Source: Caenorhabditis elegans | Taxonomy: Eukaryota > Nematoda > Chromadorea > Rhabditida > Rhabditidae | Direction: 5' to 3' | Length of the DNA: 64,000 bases | Assembly (NCBI RefSeq): GCF_000002985.6 | Contig: NC_003283.11 | Coordinates: forward strand, 8,680,001 to 8,744,000 | Part shown: positions 11,580-22,977 of the stretch, piece by piece | Layout: each line of letters starts with the position of its first letter | How positions within the stretch are numbered: the stretch's first letter is position 1 | Position numbers and translations under genes: made by a program | The notes under the pieces: generated by a model | What the model was told of the DNA's origin: nothing | What the model saw: the letters and a program-made list of their open reading frames with translations, nothing else | Database searches by the model: none

Positions 11580-12080
11580 ACAAATGCACCAAATTTTTTG
11601 TTTCTTCATTTTGGATAACCAGGACACAATTTCAGATAACAAATTGAGGTACAGAAACAGTATGTTCCAAAAAGGAGCATATTTCGGAATCCTATATCTC
11701 CGCGGAGAAAAATTTTATGCTTTAGCGAAGAACTTACAAATTGTTTGGCTTGAAGTGAAGAACAACTTTTTAGTAAGATTTTTTTCACAAAAAAATTGGG
11801 GACCGAGATATAAACGTAGAAAAATCATGAACATACGAGCCACTTTGAACCAACTTTTATCTCGGCTCCCAATTTTTTTGGTGAAAAACGTCTAACTAAA
11901 ATTGTATTCTTTACTTCAAGGCAAACAATTGTCTAGTTGTTCGCTATTGCATGCTATTTTTCTCCACGGAGATATACGCTCCCAAAGTGAGCTCATTTTT
12001 CGAGTTTAATATTCCTACCGTACCTGAATTTTTCATCTGGAATTGTGTTGTGAGCATATCGATCAAAGAAACTACCAACT
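11580..12080. repeat. Foldback element C, divergent member of the A/B family
   Basis: The left arm (about 11600-11830) has GGAATCCTATATCTCCGCGGAG, and the right arm (about 11850-12060) has TCTCCACGGAGATATACGCTCC. The fold centre is near 11840-11850. The general plan matches A and B, but the sequence has diverged well beyond the A-to-B difference. Confidence 0.65.
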
Positions 12081-12632
12081 TTTATCTTTTGATAAATATC
12101 TAATCATGTTTTCGAGACAAAAAGTTTTTCAAATTTTTTTCCAAAAAAAAATCGAATAGTTTTTTTTTCGAAAAATTCCCTTTTTTTTTTAGACAAATTA
12201 TGTAGAAAATAAATTTTTCTTCTGTCGACGGTCATCGAAGCGATCCAATCGTTTTGTGAAGTTGTTGTACTCCTGTAATCAACATTTTTCGAATGACATA
12301 ATCATTTTTATGGAAAAACGAAGAAATCTCGGTTTTTAGTAGTATTTGAACAAATTGAAAATGTTAAGATTAATTTTTAGGGTTTTTTTAAAGAAAAAGT
12401 TCGAGAAAAAGAAACGAAAACTTGAGTTCCAAAATTCGAATACTCTATTAAAAATGCTTATGTTCCTAAAATTTTGACATAGGCGCTAGTGATGTTCCAA
12501 AAACCTTTAAGCTGGCCGTCAGCCGTTTTTTCTGCAGTGCTCAAAATTCATATTTACCAAGCTCTCATGAGCTTTCGGAAAAGTTCTTCCACAATTCACC
12601 GGTGGTTGCAACTTCGATATATTATCACAAAC

Positions 12633-12803
12633 TATAAATCGCATGGCCACGTGGTTTTTTGTTTATATATATTTTTCATTTACGCTCCTCCCATGTGTTA
12701 CCTTTAGTTCAATTTTTAAATTTTATTTGATAATAAAATTGCAGGAGGAGCGTAAATAAAAAATAATTAAAAAACAAAAGCCACGTGGCCGTTGCGATTT
12801 ATA
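12633..12803. repeat. Inverted repeat with 60-bp arms
   Basis: The left arm 12633-12692 (TATAAATCGCATGGCCACGT ... TTTACGCTCCTCC) pairs with the right arm 12744-12803 (GGAGGAGCGTAAATAAA ... CACGTGGC...GCGATTTATA), with a loop of about 50 bp. Pairing extends imperfectly into the flanks. Confidence 0.75.
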
Positions 12804-12987
12804 TTTTTTGATAATAATAAGATAAAATATGAACTAATTCGATGCAATTTTATAGTTCTTCAAAAATATTCAAAGTTATTTTTTTTTCGAAAAATTTCGA
12901 TCATAGTTCAAATAATTTATGCCAAAAATTTTGTTGTTGGTAAGATTTAAGCTCAAAGTTTCAATATTTTTTCTGGAAAAAACATAC

Positions 12988-14403
12988 CGGTTCATCAAGT
13001 TGGTAGAAGAATTTCTGCTGTCCTTGGTGATCCACAGATTCCGAATCGCCTACTCCTGAAAATATAGTTGCATGAAAAGCTTGAAAGCACTTTTTTTTCC
13101 AAATTCCTCTATAGAAATTTCCAAGAACTCCCGAGTCAAGTTTTTGGCGATTAAGCTAAAAGATAAAGAACTTTCCGAAAAAAATTATAAAATTCAACAT
13201 TTTTCCTCGGGGCGTCCACCACAGGGGTGGGCATTTTTTGATTTTTGAATTCCTTAATTGCATGACATTTCGTCTTTCTTTGATTTTTTTAAAAAAGCAA
13301 TAAAAAAATATTTCTCATTAAAATTCAGCTAGAAAAACAGTTTTCCGAAGTTTTTCGAACAATTTTGCGTAATATTTTTTAAAATCATTTTTGATGTTTG
13401 AAAACTCAAAAAAAGGGAAATAAGAAATTTAAAGTTTTAGAAACAAGATATTTTAGAAACAATATACCATCAATGTTTAGAATAAAACGAAAAATTCACT
13501 ACGTTTTTGCTCAAAATTATCAATTTTGTCGAAAAATAAAACAATTTCTTCACTTTTTAATTGGCTTTTCATGATTTCTTGGTTCCCCGACTTTGAAAAC
13601 TTAATTCGAAGATGAAAAAGTGATATCCCGCATGGAATTCTTAATATAAGAATTAGTTTTTAAGTTTAAAATTAAAAATTTTTTGTTACAGGCGATGAGA
13701 CCCGGAAACGCATGAGATTGGAGCTCCAGAAGGAAATCTGCGGAAAAACTTTTCAAGTGAGCTTTTCTTTTAATTTAAAAATTTTTTAAGCAAAAAAAAA
13801 CTTACAAATCATGACGACATCGTTTCTTCATCTTCTCCCGAATCCTTCAAACCTATAAAAATGAACGGCGGAGAGAACCTCGAGTTCTTGAAGCCAAACT
13901 AACCGCGAAACCTCCATTCGTTTCCTTTTCCTGAATTAATGAAATTTTATATCGATTTAAAGGAGTATACGTAATTCATTGAGAAAAAACAATTGAACCA
14001 CAGCTTTAAGAACAAAAAACAAAAAAGAGAAACAAATACATTTATTTCGAAGAAAATTTTGTCTGCGCTCTGACGTCGCTGTGTTTGAGTACTTGCGCAC
14101 CGTAGTTTCTTTCTTTCGAGAATTAAATAATTAATTATTGAAACAAATCGTTTGTGCCTATTATTGGGAAAATTTATGTAGAAAATATCAGGAAAAACGG
14201 AACGAAGAAATATTTGATTCAATTTAAAAGTAGAATTATATCATTTCATAATCCAAATCTAAAAATTTTGAATGAAAAAAATGTTAAAATAAATTTCTGA
14301 GGGATTATTGGAAAATTACTTGCAGGAATCAACTTCGATCGAAATCAACTTCGAGGAGTTTTTCGGGAGGTGTTTGATGACCAGCGGCCGAGCAAGACTA
14401 TAA
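12988..14403. other. Isolated exon-like segments on both strands
   Basis: Minus 12988-13055, between TTTTCAG and GTATGT, reads VGDSESVDHQGQQKFFYQLD. Plus 13692-13756 (TTACAG to GTGAGC) reads DETRKRMRLELQKEICGKTF, and plus 14335-14403 (TTGCAG to a TAA stop) reads ESTSIEINFEEFFGRCL and a short tail. The last two are phase-compatible and could form the 3' end of a plus-strand gene. The phase does not match the exon-like segments at 9.3-9.5 kb. No domain is recognised. Between 13057 and 13691 I see only AT-rich sequence. Confidence 0.3.
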
Positions 14404-15112
14404 TTTTATCGATTTCTTCCTTTTTTGTACATTATTAGCAATTTTAATTGTTATTTTCATGTTTCTTAACTGTATTGTATTATATTTGTTTAAAAAATAA
14501 ATTCCTATTTGAAGTGCAGTTCAAAAACTAAATTCGGTATTCATGAATAATTTCCTCGATATTTCAGATTTATTCGCGAATTCCGAACAAATTATCGGAA
14601 AATACATCAATTATACGTTATTTGTACACGAATAACGTATAATCTCCTTGTGACTGTCAGCCCAATTCCTGAACCTCTAAGCTATGCCCGCGCGCAAGAT
14701 AAAGTAGAATAGAGTTGTTCAAATATGAAATCCAATGGAAACTTGTAAAAAAATGTTGAAGAAAATAGTTTCAAGGAGGTAAACACAGATAAGTAGCTCT
14801 GAAATGCCCAACATGTAATTCTAGAACATGGTGATGTAAAGGACTATTGTAAGCAAGTTGATGTAACTGTTCTCAAAGAATAAACAATTTCGAATAAACA
14901 ACATTAATTCAGAAGCCGCGACGACATGAAGTTATCCTACGTCGTTTTTCGTGTAGTATGCGTTCTTATTCCCACTTTGCTTTCATTTTATGATAATCTA
15001 CTAATTTTTCTATCACTGTTAGTTTTTAAAAATTCGAAATTCGATAGTTCCACCGCAAAGTTTGAATAAATTCAATTTTGAAGTTCGGCTGTAAAGCACC
15101 GATGCTCCGAAA

Positions 15113-15335
15113 TTACGCCAGTGCGTCATGTTTACCGTAAATGTTGCCAAAAAGTTTGGCAGGCTGTTGGCAAGCTGATGCCGAAGTTTGGCAGACTGTT
15201 GGCAGACTGTTGCCAAAGCCATGCATGCTACATGCTGGCAGGATGTTGCCAAAATTTGGCAGGAAGTTGGCAAAATATGGCAGGAAGTTGGAAACAAGCA
15301 AAACTTGGCAGGAAGTTGCCTCCAAATGCCGAGGG
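15113..15335. repeat. Degenerate tandem/foldback array of GGCAGGAAGTTGGCAA units
   Basis: About ten irregular copies of a 16-22-bp motif (GGCAGGAAGTTGCC, TTTGGCAGACTGTTGGCA and similar), ending in AAATGCCGAG at 15324-15333, the terminus shared with the elements at 4482 and 8118. Open frames in this interval arise from the repeat. Confidence 0.65.
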
Positions 15336-15528
15336 AATAAGTTTCGGTTTGAAATTCATTACTTTTTTGTTGCATGTTGATTAATATAAGAACTCACCAC
15401 TATCATAGCATATCAAAGTACAGTATCCACATACAAACAACAATACAAGAAATTGGGAGAAGTTTTTTTTTTGGAAATTAACAATCTTTATTTTCTTATT
15501 TCGAAAATAATACTTTCATAATTTTCAG

Positions 15529-16510
15529 GAATGGAATCGGACAGGAAAGAAATCGAGAGGACAAATTTGTTGGAATTGGGTTAGATGAGCTTCGGATACG
15601 CCGTTTTTGGACATTTCGCGGTTAGTAAAAATTCGCAAAGATGCGTGTCGCATTTCTAGGAAATTTAATTTTTTTTAATTATAAAAAAGTAACACCTCAA
15701 GAATTCCATTGATTTTTTGCTCTGTTGCAGTAAGGCGAACTGTTTCGCGGAATTGAGCAGGAGCATCCAGGCACGGCATTACATCGGCTTCCTTGTTGAG
15801 CTCCAAATTTTCTTTTTGCTGACATTGGAGCCAACTGAAAGATAAAGTTAACAGTTATGAAAATCAACACCAAAGATTGTTGAAAACTCGTGGAAAAAAT
15901 CGATTTTGAAAAAAATTCCATTTTTCAGTGCAAATTTTTACTTTTCAATTTAAAAAATACTTCCGACCTATTGAGAAGTTGAAAACAGGAGTTTTTAGAA
16001 TCGAAAAATTTAGACAAAGCTAATGAAACACATTTCATTCAAAAAATTTGAAGAAAAAATTAATTACGGAAAAATTTCCATTTTTTTAGTGCAAATTTTT
16101 ACAATTATCGACTTTTCGATATTTTTTAGTGTATCAAACCGTTAAAGCGGTATGTTTTCTGAAAGCTAGCAATCAGTTGAAGATTGTGGCTCATTGTTAC
16201 AAAAAAAATTTGAGGATTTTTTGAGAAAATAAGAAAAAACCTACTTTTTTGTAGATTTCGGCACCGTTTTGAGTTGTTGGACGCGTTTCCGTTGCGGTTT
16301 TCAGATATTATGCTGAAAAAAATATTTATTAATCGATAAGAATAAGAAAAAACAAGAAAAAACGGAAGTAAACAGGGCTAATAGCCAAATTAAGCGAACG
16401 AAATCGATGAAAATTCTTCAGCATAGGACAAAATGGCCTAGCTTTCGCAGCTTCCTCGGCCACGTTAGCTTTGCCTTCCCGTGTAATTAATATACGAAGT
16501 TTTGCATGTT
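15529..16510. other. Further exon-like segments, plus and minus, of unrecognised genes
   Basis: Plus 15529-15620 (TTTTCAG to GTTAGT) reads NGIGQERNREDKFVGIGLDE followed by an Arg-rich end. Minus 15696-15834 reads WLQCQQKENLELNKEADVMP and a further 25 coding-like residues, flanked by TTTCAG and GTGTTA. Minus 16255-16320 reads IISENRNGNASNNSKRCRNL. Minus 16510 begins with an ATG-led frame that shares sequence with the palindrome to its right. The minus pieces can be joined in phase with a weak donor, suggesting part of a minus-strand gene, but no complete model or known domain emerges. Confidence 0.3.
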
Positions 16511-16578
16511 TTATCACCATTTTCTTTAAAAAAAAACTCTAAGCTGTAATTAAAGATGTTTCCAGCTGTGTACCTACA

Positions 16579-17584
16579 GTGCATTTTTCCACTTCTACGA
16601 CTTTAAAGGAGGACGCCTTTATTCGAAATGGTCCCGCCACGCCACTGCAACTTTTTTCGAACGAGGGACGAGGCAAAAAGGTTTCTAGGCCATGGCCGAG
16701 TCCCCGACAAATTTCAGCGGTCATTTATGTTGCTTTGTTTTCCGCGTGTTTTCTTTCGTTTTTCACCGATTTTTCCGTTTTTTTAATCAAAACTAATAAA
16801 TAAATATTTTTTGCAGATGCTAAAACAATTTCCAAGTGAAAAAATTGTGTATTCAGTCGGTAAGTAGCGGTGAAAGTGGTCAATTTAATATGATGGATTA
16901 CGGCTATACAAAACCCAAACTTTTTCTGAAACATGATATATATGCTGCTTAGATGCTGAAACTACCTGATTTTCGAAACGAGATCGCTGAAAAAGTTTTG
17001 AGATTTTCAAAATTCAACATTTTGTGCCAAAATCTCGACTTTTTCACCAAAAAAGTTGAATTTTGAAAATCTCAAAACTTTTTCAGCGGTCTCGTTATGA
17101 AAATCAGGTACTTTTAGCATCTAAACAGCATATGTATCATGTTTGGGAAAAAGTTTGGGTTTTTTATTCCCGTAATCCATCATATTGACCACTTTTACCG
17201 CTACTTGCCGGTAAAAGTGGTCAATAACCACTTTTCATTGACCACTTTTACCGCTACTTGCCGATTGAATTCACAATTTTTCATCTGGAAATTATTTTAG
17301 CATTAACAAAAAATATTTATTTATCGGTTTATTAAGAAAACACGGGAAAAATCGGTAAAAACACAAGAAAACAAAGCAAGTACAAAATGTCGTAAAATGC
17401 GGTGTATTGTGTGCAAATACCGATTTTTCGAAGTTTTTCTCGGCCCTCGTTCGAAAAAAGTTGCAGTGCACGCGCCACCCATTGGTCTCGCCACGCGATT
17501 CGAAAATCAAAGGATAGCGTGTGGCGAGACCATTTCGAATAAAGGTGTCCTCCTTTAAAGTCGTAGAAGTGGAAAAAAATGCAC
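16579..17584. repeat. Composite 1-kb palindrome
   Basis: Outer arms share GTGCATTTTTCCACTTCTAC, then CGACTTTAAAGGAGGAC, left at 16579 and inverted at 17545-17584. Inner arms share AGTAGCGGTGAAAGTGGTCA (left) with the inverted form near 17190-17270, where a 30-bp block is duplicated. The innermost fold is GAAAAAGTTTTGAGATTTTC / GAAAATCTCAAAACTTTTTC around 16990-17090. The right arm has extra sequence (about 17460-17520) that itself folds (TGGTCTCGCCACGCGAT / CGTGTGGCGAGACCA). No coding potential beyond mirror-image frames. Confidence 0.75.
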
Positions 17585-17657
17585 TCACGGGTTTCTAATT
17601 TCCCTCCATTTTGCAAATGGAAGAGGTGGCCGTGAAAAAAGCGAACCTCGACCGGGG

Positions 17658-17841
17658 GTCGCGAGCGCGCGACAAACGGGAAACTCAACGAAATTTTTTT
17701 CAACGAAACATTTTCATTGCTTTTATCGGTTTCAAAACACGTTTTCGTTTGATTTTGTATTTCATTTATGCATTATAATAAATAAAATCAACGAAAATGC
17801 GAAATTTCGTTGAGTTTTCCCGTTTGTCGCGCGCTCGCGAC
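17658..17841. repeat. GC-tipped inverted repeat
   Basis: GTCGCGAGCGCGCGACAAAC at 17658 returns inverted as GTTTGTCGCGCGCTCGCGAC ending at 17841; pairing continues inward (GGGAAACTCAACGAAATTT). The AT-rich loop is about 100 bp. The CG-dense tips stand out from the surrounding sequence. Confidence 0.8.
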
Positions 17842-17857
17842 CCTCGCGACTTTCCGG

Positions 17858-18200
17858 TTGTTTTCTCACACCTAATAATTTCAGGATAATTCGGGTATGT
17901 ATATTAATTTTTCATAAGTTTCATTGTTCCATTAAAGATTTCAACTTTTCTTTGTTGATAACGTCAACAAATCCTGCAGTAACGTTATAGAAATCATTGT
18001 GAGAGTATTTAAATACAACACTGAGAAGTTTGTATTTAAATACTCTTACAAAGATATCTATAACTGAAAGTGACTGTAGAATTTGTCGACGAATTTGTTG
18101 AAAGCAAAGTTGAAATTTTTAATGAAGCATTGAAACTTATGAAAAATTAATAAACACACCCGAATTATCCTGAAATTATGTATTAGGTGTGAGAAAACAA
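17858..18200. mobile_element. 343-bp foldback transposon-like element
   Basis: TTGTTTTCTCACACCTAATA at 17858 is matched inverted at the right end near 18181-18200. The arms continue with ATTTCAGGATAATTCGGGT and pair nearly throughout, meeting near 18030 (GTATTTAAATAC words). No open frame of note. Confidence 0.75.
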
Positions 18201-18418
18201 AAGGAAAATGGAAAACATCTTCAAATATACTTACTATGTAATTAAAGAGGAAACTGAAAAGTTTGGAAAGCTGTAAGATAAATGTCGTCTGGTGAAAACA
18301 GTTCTCTTATGAGGGATAAAATAACATCAAATGCAGTTAAAACTATGATGAGAAATTAGTTTATTCTGATTGTAAACCAATGATTTTCACTTTTAAATAG
18401 CAAACAGAATCAATGCAA

Positions 18419-21400
18419 TTATACTTGTAATGAACTTGAAGTAATTGATGTTTCGGCTGCTGTCCACCATTCAATGACAGTCGATAGAGAAAATAGTGAA
18501 AATGATAGTGTTGGTGAAGAACTCTGAGAACTGAAAGAGCTTTCGCTGGTCGTTCCTTCTGGTGTTGTACTGGAACTGCTTGGCAGTTCAGAAGTGGACG
18601 GAGCAGGTGATGGTACCGTTAAAGAGAATGTGGTTTGTCTAGTTAGTTCTTTTGTTGAGCTTGGAGCAGTTGATGTGGAATTAGGAAATATGCAATAAGC
18701 ACGTTTGGTAATCACTTCGACTGCTTTGACGTATGGAGCACAACACGACGTTCTGGGAAACTTGCAGACATCAGCTGCACATGGAGCCTGTTGAGTATGT
18801 GGTCCACTGTAAATTTCTAATAAAAATGGGATGATATTATATGTAGTTGAATGAAGTAAGAATCCAATTGGCTAGGAAATACGGCTGTGCGGTGCCAAAT
18901 GCCTAGTTGAATTTTTTTATTTGACATTCGGCAACGCCAAATGTCGAGTTCGTCGTCCAATTCGGCATAAAAAACTATAAATCCAAGAATTTTTCAAAAA
19001 TAATTTTACCGCCGCCATGCCAACTCTCATCAGCTTAAGATTTTCATTCAGCATTCGGCGACGCCGAGTGGCTACAAGAATCAATTCTTGAAATCTGTAT
19101 TGGCAGCGCACAGCGCTATGTCGTTTCATTGGATTAGTATAACAAATTACTTAATAATTGTACCTGCAACTACATCCTTCTGGAAAGCACTCTCTGAATT
19201 GGTTGATACGCCCACAATTCCCACATGTATCGCTGCAAGTTGCTCCAGATACGTTTTTCCAGTTTGACCATTCCCCAATGCAAAAAGAAGCTGTTTGATC
19301 TGAACCGGTTGAAAACAATGAAGTTGGGCTAACAGTTGTCGATACACTTGTGGTGCTTGAGGAGCTGAATTCAGTTGAGCTCGTTATGTCGGTTGAAGAC
19401 ACAATTGGAGTGGTGCTTGAGGAGCTGAATTCAGTTGAGCTCGTTATGTCGGTTGAAGACACAATTGGAGTGGTGCTTGAGGAGCTGGATTCAGTTGAGC
19501 TCGTTATGTCGGTTGAAGACACAATTGGAGTGGTGCTTGAGGAGCTGGATTCAGTTGAGCTCGTTATGTCGGTTGAAGACACAATTGGAGTGGTGCGTGA
19601 GGAGCTGAATTCAGTTTAGCTCGTTATGTCGGTTGAAGACACAATTGGAGTGGTGCGTGAGAAGCTGAATTCAGTTGAGCTCGTTATTTCGGTTGAAGAC
19701 ACAATTGGAGTTGGTCTTGAGGAGCTGGATTCAGTTTAGTTCGTTATGTCGGTTGAAGACACAATTGGAGTGGTGCTTGAAGAGCTGAATTCAGTTGAGC
19801 TCGTTATGTCGGTTGACGACACAATTGGAGTGGTGCTTGAGGAGCTGAATTCAGTTGAGCTTGTAATGTCGGTTGTCGACACAATTGGAGTGGTGCTTGA
19901 GGAGCTGGATTCAGTTGAGCTCGTTATGTCGGTTGAAGACACAATTGGAGTGGCGCTTGAGGAGCTGAATTCAGTTGAGCTCGTTATGTCGGTTGAAGAC
20001 ACAATTGGAGTGGTGCTTGAGGAGCTGGATTCAGTTGAGCTCGTTATGTCGGTTGAAGACACAATTGGAGTGGTGCTTGAGGAGCTGGATTCAGTTGAGC
20101 TCGTTATGTCGGTTGAAGACACAATTGGAGTGGTGCTTGAAGAGCTGAATTCAGTTGAGCTCGTTATGTCGGTTGAAGACACAATTGGAGTGGTGCTTGA
20201 AGAGCTGGATTCAGTTGAGCTCGTTATGTCGGTTGAAGACACAATTGGAGTGGTGCTTGAAGAGCTGAATTCAGTTGAGCTCGTTATGTCGGTTGACGAC
20301 ACAATTGGAGTGGTGCTTGAAGAGCTGAATTCAGTTGAGCTCGTTATGTCGGTTGAAGACACAATTGGAGTGGTGCTTGAGGAGCTGGATTCAGTTGAGC
20401 TCGTTATGTCGGTTGAAGACACAATTGGAGTGGTGCGTGAGGAGCTGAATTCAGTTGAGCTCGTTATTTCGGTTGAAGACACAATTGGAGTGGTGCTTGA
20501 GGAGCTGGATTCAGTTGAGCTCGTTATGTCGGTTGAAGACACAATTGGAGTGGTGCGTGAGGAGCTGAATTCAGTTGAGCTCGTTATGTCGGTTGAAGAC
20601 ACAATTGGAGTGGTGCTTGAGGAGCTGAATTCAGTTGAGCTCGTTATGTCGGTTGAAGACACAATTGGAGTGGTGCGTGAGGAGCTGAATTCAGTTGAGC
20701 TCGTTATTTCGGTTGAAGACACAATTGGAGTGGTGCTTGAGGAGCTGGATTCAGTTGAGCTCGTTATGTCGGTTGAAGACACAATTGGAGTGGTGCGTGA
20801 GGAGCTGAATTCAGTTGAGCTCGTTATGTCGGTTGAAGACACAATTGGAGTGGTGCTTGAAGAGCTGAATTCAGTTGAGCTCGTTATGTCGGTTGAAGAC
20901 ACAATTGGAGTGGTGCTTGAGGAGCTGGATTCAGTTGAGCTCGTTATGTCGGTTGAAGACACAATTGGAGTGGTGCGTGAGGAGCTGAATTCAGTTGAGC
21001 TCGTTATTTCGGTTGAAGACACAATTGGAGTGGTGCTTGAGGAGCTGGATTCAGTTGAGCTCGTTATGTCGGTTGAAGACACAATTGGAGTGGTGCGTGA
21101 GGAGCTGAATTCAGTTGAGCTCGTTATGTCGGTTGAAGACACAATTGGAGTGGTGCTTGAGGAGCTGAATTCAGTTGAGCTCGTTATGTCGGTTGACGAC
21201 ACAATTGGAGTGGTGCTTGAAGAGCTGAATTCAGTTGAGCTCGTTATTTCGGTTGAAGACACAATTGGAGTGGTGCTTGAGGAGCTGGATTCAGTTGAGC
21301 TCGTTATGTCGGTTGAAGACACAATTGGAGTGGTGCGTGAGAAGCTGAATTCAGTTGAGCTCGTTATGTCGGTTGACGACACAATTGGAGTGGTGCTTGA

Positions 21401-22977
21401 GGAGCTGAATTCGAATTCAGTTGAGCTCGTTATGTCGGTTGACGACACAATTGGAGTGGTGCTTGAGGAGCTGGATTCAGTTGAGCTCGTTATGTCGGTT
21501 GACGACACAATTGGAGTGGTGCTTGAAGAGCTGAATTCAGTTGAGCTCGTTATGTCGGTTGAAGACACAATTGGAGTGGTGCTTGAGGAGCTGGATTCAG
21601 TTGAGCTCGTTATGTCGGTTGACGACACAATTGGAGTGGTGCTTGAAGAGCTGAATTCAGTTGAGCTCGTTATTTCGGTTGAAGACACAATTGGAGTGTT
21701 GCTTGAGGAGCTGGATTCAGTTGAGCTCGTTATGTCGGTTGAAGACACAATTGGAGTGGTGCGTGAGAAGCTGAATTCAGTTGAGCTCGTTATGTCGGTT
21801 GAAGACACAATTGGAGTGGCGCTTGAGGAGCTGAATTCAGTTGAGCTCGTTATGTCGGTTGAAGACACAATTGGAGTGGTGCGTGAGAAGCTGGATTCAG
21901 TTGAGCTCGTTATGTCGGTTGAAGACACAATTGGAGTGGTGCGTGAGAAGCTGGATTCAGTTGAGCTCGTTATGTCGGTTGAAGACATAATTGGAGTGGT
22001 GCTTGAAGAGCTGGATTCAGTTGAGCTCGTTAGGTCGGTTGAAGACACAATTGGAGTGGTGCTTGAGGAGCTGGATTCAGTTGAGCTCGTTATGTCGGTT
22101 GAAGACACAATTGGAGTGGTGCGTGAGAAGCTGGATTCAGTTGAGCTCGTTATGTCGGTTGAAGACACAATTGGAGTGGTGCGTGAGAAGCTGGATTCAG
22201 TTGAGCTCGTTATGTCGGTTGAAGACACAATTGGAGTGGTGCTTGAGGAGCTGAATTCAGTTGAGCTCGTTATGTCGGTTGAAGACACAATTGGGGTGGT
22301 GCTTGAGAAGCTGGATTCAGTTGAGCTCGTTATGTCGGTTGAAGACACAATTGGAGTGGTGCGTGAGAAGCTGGATTCAGTTGAGCTCGTTATGTCGGTT
22401 GAAGACATAATTGGAGTGGTGCTTGAAGAGCTGGATTCAGTTGAGCTCGTTATGTCGGTTGAAGACATAATTGGAGTGGTGCTTGAAGAGCTGGATTCAG
22501 TTGAGCTCGTTATGTCGGTTGAAGACACAATTGGAGTGGTGCTTGAGGAGCTGGATTCAGTTGAGCTCGTTATGTCGGTTGAAGACACAATTGGAGTGGT
22601 GCTTGAGGAGCTGAATTCAGTTGAGCTCGTTATGTCGGTTGAAGACACAATTGGGGTGGTGCTTGAGGAGCTGAATTCAGTTGAGCTCGTTATGTCGGTT
22701 GAAGACACAATTGGAGTGGTGCTTGAGGAGCTGGATTCAGTTGAGCTCGTTATGTCGGTTGAATACACAATTGGAGTGTTGCTTGAGGAGCTGGATTCAG
22801 TTGAGCTCGTTATGTCGGTTGAAGACACAATTGGAGTGGTGCTTGAGGAGCTGGATTCAGTTGAGCTCGTTATGTCGGTTGAATACACAATTGGAGTGTT
22901 GCTTGAGGAGCTGGATTCAGTTGAGCTCGTTATGCCAGTTGTCGATACAATTGGAGTGGTGACTGGATTGGGAACTG
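18419..22977 (-). CDS. Mucin-like Ser/Thr-rich secreted protein with TSP1-like C-terminal domain; two internal stops
   Basis: Minus strand. The long repeat exon enters after ATTTTCAG at about 22977 and runs to the donor at 19164, joining in phase to a last exon 18419-18806. About sixty 20-residue repeats (SSTDITSSTESSSSSTTPIV with E/F/R/N variants) would be heavily O-glycosylated. They are followed by a thrombospondin-type-1-like module (EWSNWKNVSGATCSDTCGNC) and a Cys-rich segment with VCKFPRTSCCAPY, then another Ser/Thr tract. TSP1-type modules occur in secreted nematode proteins. No signal-peptide exon was found upstream, so the 5' end is open. Two repeats contain TCA to TAA changes (stops at 19616-19618 and 19736-19738), separating the repeat array from the C-terminal domain unless they are spliced out. 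Transcription from the opposite strand is not supported. Confidence 0.6.
18850..19145. repeat. Repeat-like insert in the intron of the first mucin-like gene
   Basis: Between the donor at 19163 and the acceptor at 18807 the sequence is CG-rich for this region. It contains imperfect inverted words such as CATTCGGCAACGCC (18933) and GCATTCGGCGACGCC (19052) and TTGGCTAGG / CATTTGGC. It is probably a decayed foldback element. Confidence 0.4.
19344..22960. repeat. 60-bp minisatellite, about 60 copies
   Basis: Unit of 60 bp containing GTTGAAGACACAATTGGAGT and GCTCGTTATGTC. Copies differ at a few positions (ctgaat/ctggat, gaagac/gacgac, cttgag/cgtgag), and blocks of variants recur together, indicating amplification in multi-unit segments. 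One copy near 21411 has a 6-bp insertion (GAATTC doubled), which keeps the frame. The unit lacks stop codons on both strands, producing a long antisense open frame. Confidence 0.95.

Noticed and set aside
19344-22960. CRISPR-like regular array
   Set aside because: Contiguous units with no spacers in a eukaryotic coding exon; it is a minisatellite.
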